This document shows, in pieces, positions 6,687 through 9,041 of a DNA stretch of 9,041 nt; the stretch's first letter is position 1; the number at the start of each line of letters is the position of its first letter. Origin of the DNA: Chloroflexi bacterium UBA6019 (GTDB taxonomy: Bacteria; Chloroflexota; Dormibacteria; Dormibacterales; Dormibacteraceae); the NCBI GenBank assembly GCA_002427995.1, contig DIZV01000123.1:1-9041 (forward strand). Reading direction: 5' to 3'. The translations under genes were made by a program, and so were the position numbers. Under the pieces are notes generated by a model, which did not search any database, had not been told where the DNA came from, and saw nothing but the letters and a program-made list of their open reading frames with translations.

Positions 6687-7532
6687 GTGCCGGTCATTGG
6701 AGCGCACGTGGAGGCGCGCAAGGGGCTTTGGAACGCGTTCAGGAACGCAGCCGCGATCGGCGCCGACGCGATCCAGGTCCACCCCACCCCGCCTGGCTTC
6801 TGGGGCTCGCCGAAGCCATCCGACGAGGACGTCGAGCGCTTCCGCCAGGAGTACGCCGACGCCGGCCGGCCGCCCTTCTTCTTCCATGCCGTCTACCTGA
6901 TCAACCTCGCCAGCGACGATGCCAAGGTTCATCCTCGCTCCGAGTCGACGCTGGCCGGCTACCTGGCCGCCGCTGACCGGCTCGGCATCGACGGCGTGAT
7001 CTTTCACGTCGGGTCGCACCGCGGCATCGGGTTCGAGGCCGCGCTGCCCGGCATCACCGAGCGCATGCGGAGGGCGCTCGAGAGGGCTGACCCCCAGCAC
7101 ACGCGCCTCCTGATCGAGAACAACGCCGGCACCGGTGGCTGCGTCGGCGCCCGTTTCGAGGAGATCCGGGCGATGGTTGACGCGGTCGGCGACCCTCGCG
7201 TCGGCTCTTGCCTCGACACCTGCCACGCCTTCGCCTCCGGGTACGACCTTCGGACCGAGGCCGGCGCGCGGGAGGTCGTCGACGAGTGGGAGCGGGTGGT
7301 CGGGCTCGACCGGCTCGACGCGATCCACTGCAACGACTCGATGAGCGGCCTCGGGTCGAACCGCGACCGCCACCAGAACATCGGCCTTGGCGAGATCGGC
7401 GAGGAGGGTTTCCGGGCGCTCCTCCACGACTCCCGGCTGGCGAAGCTGCCCTTCATCCTCGAAGTCCCCGGATTCGAGGGGCTGGGGCCGGACGCGGCCA
7501 ACGTGGCGATCCTCCGCCGGCTCGCCGCCTGA
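6687..7532 (+). CDS. nfo: Endonuclease IV (deoxyribonuclease IV), AP-site repair
   Basis: A 281-residue TIM-barrel enzyme that cleaves DNA 5' to abasic sites in base excision repair, using three zinc ions. All nine expected ligands can be read: H67 (FFFHAVYLINLAS), H107 (IFHVGSH), E144 (LLIENNAG), D177 and H180 (CLDTCHAFASGYDL), H214 (AIHCND), D227 and H229 (SNRDRHQNIG) and E259 (FILEVPG). These lie one or two positions from the E. coli Nfo ligand numbers. The N-terminal IGAHVEARKGLWNA is also typical, so the start is GTG at 6687, 6 nt after a TAAAGT -10-like element and without a Shine-Dalgarno. It is divergent from the MocA-like operon and convergent with the small gene at 7540, 7 bp apart. 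It is probably a housekeeping, single-gene unit; nothing looks damaged. Confidence 0.95.
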   Translation: MPVIGAHVEARKGLWNAFRNAAAIGADAIQVHPTPPGFWGSPKPSDEDVERFRQEYADAGRPPFFFHAVYLINLASDDAKVHPRSESTLAGYLAAADRLGIDGVIFHVGSHRGIGFEAALPGITERMRRALERADPQHTRLLIENNAGTGGCVGARFEEIRAMVDAVGDPRVGSCLDTCHAFASGYDLRTEAGAREVVDEWERVVGLDRLDAIHCNDSMSGLGSNRDRHQNIGLGEIGEEGFRALLHDSRLAKLPFILEVPGFEGLGPDAANVAILRRLAA

Positions 7533-7545
7533 GCGGCTGTCAGGC
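7527..7545. terminator. Small inverted repeat spanning the convergent stop codons
   Basis: GCCTGA and TCAGGC pair across a 7-nt loop. Each arm contains the stop codon of one of the two convergent genes. There is no T-tract on either side, so termination is only a possibility. Confidence 0.3.
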
Positions 7546-7770
7546 CCGGGGCTCTTTGCCCCGATTGACGATGTTGCGGAGGGCACCCTCGCGGAGCTCC
7601 TTGCGGCGGGCGACGAACTGCTTCGGTCCGAGCTCCTTCAGGAAGTGGTTCATGGTCTCCAAATACTCGAAGGCCCTGTCGCGGGGAAGCTTTTTGATCT
7701 CGGCCTTGGTGAGCGGGCCCTGGTCGAACACGAGGCGCGCGGCGGCCTCCGGGGTGAGGGGGTCGCTCAA
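7540..7770 (-). CDS. Small charged helical protein of unknown function
   Basis: A 76-residue protein that I do not recognise. It is rich in Lys, Arg and Glu and looks mostly helical: EAAARLVFDQ (8-17), AEIKKLPRDRAFEYLETM (23-40) and PKQFVARRKELREGALRNI (49-67). There is no signal peptide, membrane segment or cysteine. Third codon positions are strongly G/C like the neighbours, which supports real coding. The start is a rare TTG at 7770-7768; no ATG or GTG comes earlier in frame, and a TACCCT element lies 9 nt upstream with no Shine-Dalgarno, matching the leaderless pattern of other unit-first genes here. It converges with nfo (7-bp gap) and lies downstream of a strong hairpin, so it is probably its own unit. 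The basic helical character would suit a nucleic-acid or protein-binding role, but that is a guess. Confidence 0.65.
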   Translation of the reverse strand: MSDPLTPEAAARLVFDQGPLTKAEIKKLPRDRAFEYLETMNHFLKELGPKQFVARRKELREGALRNIVNRGKEPRA

Positions 7771-7779
7771 GATCGACTC

Positions 7780-7785
7780 AGGGTA
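7780..7785 (-). promoter_or_regulatory. -10-like element of the small gene
   Basis: On the minus strand this reads TACCCT (TAnnnT), 9 nt before the TTG at 7770. It lies in the short space between the hairpin at 7791-7821 and the start codon. Only the -10 is recognisable. Confidence 0.35.
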
Positions 7786-7790
7786 GCGGT

Positions 7791-7821
7791 AAGCCCTCCG
7801 GCCGCGGCGGCCGGAGGGCTT
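7791..7821. terminator. Strong GC hairpin, probable intrinsic terminator of the repeat-protein gene
   Basis: AAGCCCTCCGGCCG (7791-7804) and its perfect complement (7808-7821) form a 14-bp stem with a 3-nt loop. It stands 20 nt beyond the TAA of the repeat-protein gene, between it and the small gene. The T-run is short on both strands (TTT on plus, TT on minus), so the direction is not certain and termination may be weak. Its position suits the end of the gene read leftwards. Confidence 0.7.
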
Positions 7822-7841
7822 TGTGGGCGCGGTGCCTCGGC

Positions 7842-8912
7842 TTAGCCGTACAGGGCCGCGGCGATCTGCTCCCAGAACGTGGTCGGGGTGGCGGTTTGGC
7901 CCTGGAAGCCGTTGTTGACCAGGTTGTTCGCAAGGCCGGTCAGCGTCGTCTGCACCTTGGTGACCGCATTTTGGTACGCGTTAGCCTCGCCGGCAAGAGC
8001 GCGGTTCACCTCAGTATTGAGGGCTGCGGCAAGCACTGCCTCGGCGCTCTGAGCACGGGTTGTCTCGGCGTTCACCGAGGCGGCGTTGGCGGCGTCGCCG
8101 GCCTGGCGGGCCGCCGCCTCGTTGGCGACCTGCAGGTCGGTGTAGCTGTGGTCCGGACCGACGATCGTGGCATCGCCCGCCAGGCGTGCCGCGGCCTCCG
8201 CGGCGACCTGCTGGTCGGTGTAGGTCTTAGCCGTGTTGAGCGAGTTGACGTCGCCGACCTGGCGAGCCGCCGCCTCGGCAGCGAGTTGCTGGTCGGTGTA
8301 GATCTTGGCCGCGTTGAGCGAGTTGACGTCACCGCCCTGGCGAGCCGCCGCCTCGGCAGCGACCTGCTGGTCGGTGTAGGTCCGGTCGTTTCCGCCGGTT
8401 GCGGCCTCAGCCGCGAGGGCGCGGGCTGTCTCGGCGTCGGTGTACGACTTGGCTGCCGCCAGCGTCGCGGCAGGGCTGGTGGCGTTGTCCGCCGCGGCCA
8501 GGCTGGCCTCCGCTGCCATGGCGCGGGCCGTCTCAGCGTCGGTGGCTGCTTTCGCGTCGGTCTTGTTCTGGGTTATCTGCGCCTGCAGCGCGTTGATCTG
8601 GGCGCTCTGGGCCGTCAGCTGCTGCTGGAGCTGGGCGATCTGGCTCAATTGCCCGGTCTGGCTTGACTGGAGGGAGGCGATGCTGGTGGTGTGGTTCGCA
8701 ACCGTGGTCGCCAGGTCCTGGACCACCTGGGCCAGGTCGGGAAGGCCACCCTTCGCGTCGCCGGCCGATGCCGCCATCGGAATCAGCGCCGCCGCGGCGA
8801 CTCCGGCGATGGCCGCCATTCGCCAGGTCCGCAGCCTGCGCCCCAGTCGCTTCCGAAAGCTTTCAGTCGGGTCGCCGGGCGCCTGGACATGGTCGCTTTG
8901 AACGCGAGACAT
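7842..8912 (-). CDS. Secreted Ala-rich coiled-coil protein with 26-residue tandem repeats
   Basis: A 356-residue protein of unknown function. It has a long basic N-terminus (RKRLGRRLRTWR, 20-31), a hydrophobic stretch (about 33-47) and an ASA/GD cleavage-like site at 50/51, so export is likely. Residues 58-118 carry heptad-like Leu/Ile spacing with many Gln (coiled coil). A repeat region follows: a degenerate first unit (SYTDAETARALAAEAA), then four exact-length units beginning YTDQQ or YTDLQ with VAAEAAAR and GD, and looser copies beyond. The C-terminus ends TTFWEQIAAALYG. The pattern resembles shafts of phage tail fibres and trimeric adhesins, but no adhesin anchor is seen. The ATG at 8912 is preferred over the GTG-type start at 8954 because GGGAGGAG stands 5 nt before it. 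It appears monocistronic, with an inverted repeat upstream and a hairpin downstream. Confidence 0.78.
   Translation of the reverse strand: MSRVQSDHVQAPGDPTESFRKRLGRRLRTWRMAAIAGVAAAALIPMAASAGDAKGGLPDLAQVVQDLATTVANHTTSIASLQSSQTGQLSQIAQLQQQLTAQSAQINALQAQITQNKTDAKAATDAETARAMAAEASLAAADNATSPAATLAAAKSYTDAETARALAAEAATGGNDRTYTDQQVAAEAAARQGGDVNSLNAAKIYTDQQLAAEAAARQVGDVNSLNTAKTYTDQQVAAEAAARLAGDATIVGPDHSYTDLQVANEAAARQAGDAANAASVNAETTRAQSAEAVLAAALNTEVNRALAGEANAYQNAVTKVQTTLTGLANNLVNNGFQGQTATPTTFWEQIAAALYG
8070..8381 (-). repeat. Four tandem 78-bp repeats (26 residues each) inside the coiled-coil gene
   Basis: The motif CTGGTCGGTG (or its near copy CAGGTCGGTG) recurs on the plus strand at 8133, 8211, 8289 and 8367, exactly 78 bp apart. 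Units run 8381-8304, 8303-8226, 8225-8148 and 8147-8070. The first two are nearly identical at the DNA level; the last two diverge after the GD, which suggests recent duplication at one end of an older array. Confidence 0.9.
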
Positions 8913-8917
8913 CAATA

Positions 8918-8925
8918 CTCCTCCC
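8918..8925 (-). promoter_or_regulatory. Ribosome binding site that fixes the repeat-protein start
   Basis: The minus strand reads GGGAGGAG, then TATTG, then ATG at 8912. This strong Shine-Dalgarno selects 8912 as the start and leaves the upstream in-frame stretch (8913-8954) as untranslated leader. Confidence 0.8.
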
Positions 8926-8995
8926 TTTCCCAGCCGCCGCAGGAATTTGTCCACGGACCCCCTCGACGCCAGAGGTTCGGTAAGTTCACACAGCG

Positions 8996-9028
8996 CGGCG
9001 TCATTTCGGCGTCATCTCGCTGACGCCG
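8996..9028. promoter_or_regulatory. Inverted/direct repeat cluster upstream of the repeat-protein gene (operator-like)
   Basis: CGGCGTCA (9007-9014) and TGACGCCG (9021-9028) are perfect 8-bp inverted arms with a 6-nt spacer. A direct copy, CGGCGTCAT, lies at 8996-9004, exactly 11 bp (one helical turn) from the copy at 9007-9015. A related GACGCC is at 8965-8970. The phased half-sites suggest a regulator binding site in the 129-base region before the gene; a hairpin is the alternative. I see no clear -10 or -35 here and no coding in 8913-9041. Confidence 0.45.
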
Positions 9029-9041
9029 GTGCTATCAGCTT

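Noticed and set aside
8070..8381. CRISPR-like array because of regular spacing
   Set aside because: The whole 78-bp unit is repeated and stays in frame as 26 residues; there are no constant repeats with unique spacers and no cas genes.
7821..8666. Plus-strand frame over the repeat region, giving a Gly/Val-rich repeated protein
   Set aside because: It is the complement of the 78-bp repeats. The minus-strand frame has a strong ribosome binding site, signal peptide and heptad pattern; the plus frame has none.
8800..8860. Possible Tat signal (RR in GRRLRTWR) in the exported coiled-coil protein
   Set aside because: The residues after the arginines do not fit the S/T-RR-x-F-L-K consensus closely. 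A long basic n-region of a general signal peptide explains it as well.
7842..8912. Prophage tail-fibre remnant
   Set aside because: The repeat style fits, but the signal peptide, the isolated gene with its own ribosome binding site and hairpin, and the absence of any phage gene nearby do not support a prophage.

Overview
The window is GC-rich with dense gene packing and strong G/C preference at third codon positions. Four genes start at GTG or TTG with a TAnnnT -10-like hexamer only 6-9 nt upstream and no Shine-Dalgarno, which points to leaderless transcripts. Together these suggest a Terrabacteria-type genome (Actinobacteriota, Chloroflexota or Dormibacterota-like, perhaps an environmental assembly). 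The phylum cannot be fixed from sequence reading alone. There are no RNA genes, IS elements or CRISPR arrays, and no stretch over 300 bases lacks a gene; the longest gap is 8913-9041.

Left block, plus strand (1-2942). The 3' part of a D-threonine aldolase/D-serine dehydratase-fold PLP enzyme (cut by the window edge) is followed by an OsmC-like protein with a strong ribosome binding site. A new transcription unit then begins: a TetR-family regulator whose start lies inside an 18-bp palindrome (its likely operator), coupled by an ATGA overlap to an NDUFA9-like atypical SDR. The SDR reading frame is broken by one extra C near its start.

Middle block, minus strand (6666 down to 2952). Three overlapping genes form an operon: a MocA/MobA-like nucleotidyltransferase with an unrecognised ~110-residue N-terminal extension, a PaaK-like (phenylacetate-CoA ligase family) adenylating enzyme, and a second acyl-CoA synthetase. 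The last is also broken by a single extra base. Two different AMP-forming ligases plus a molybdopterin-cytidylyltransferase-like protein suggest activation of aromatic or other carboxylic acids, possibly linked to a molybdenum hydroxylase encoded elsewhere. That linkage is inference.

Right block. Endonuclease IV (nfo, plus strand) diverges from the operon across only 20 bp, and one 7-bp element reads as a -10 on both strands. It converges on a small unknown helical protein (7540-7770, minus). Upstream of that gene are a 14-bp-stem hairpin and then a secreted, Ala-rich coiled-coil protein with four exact 26-residue (78-bp) tandem repeats, preceded by an inverted-repeat cluster at the right edge.

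The most notable items are the repeat fibre-like protein, the N-terminal extension on the MocA-like protein, the symmetric divergent promoter, the TetR operator over the start codon, and two single-base frameshifts that look more like consensus errors than gene decay.
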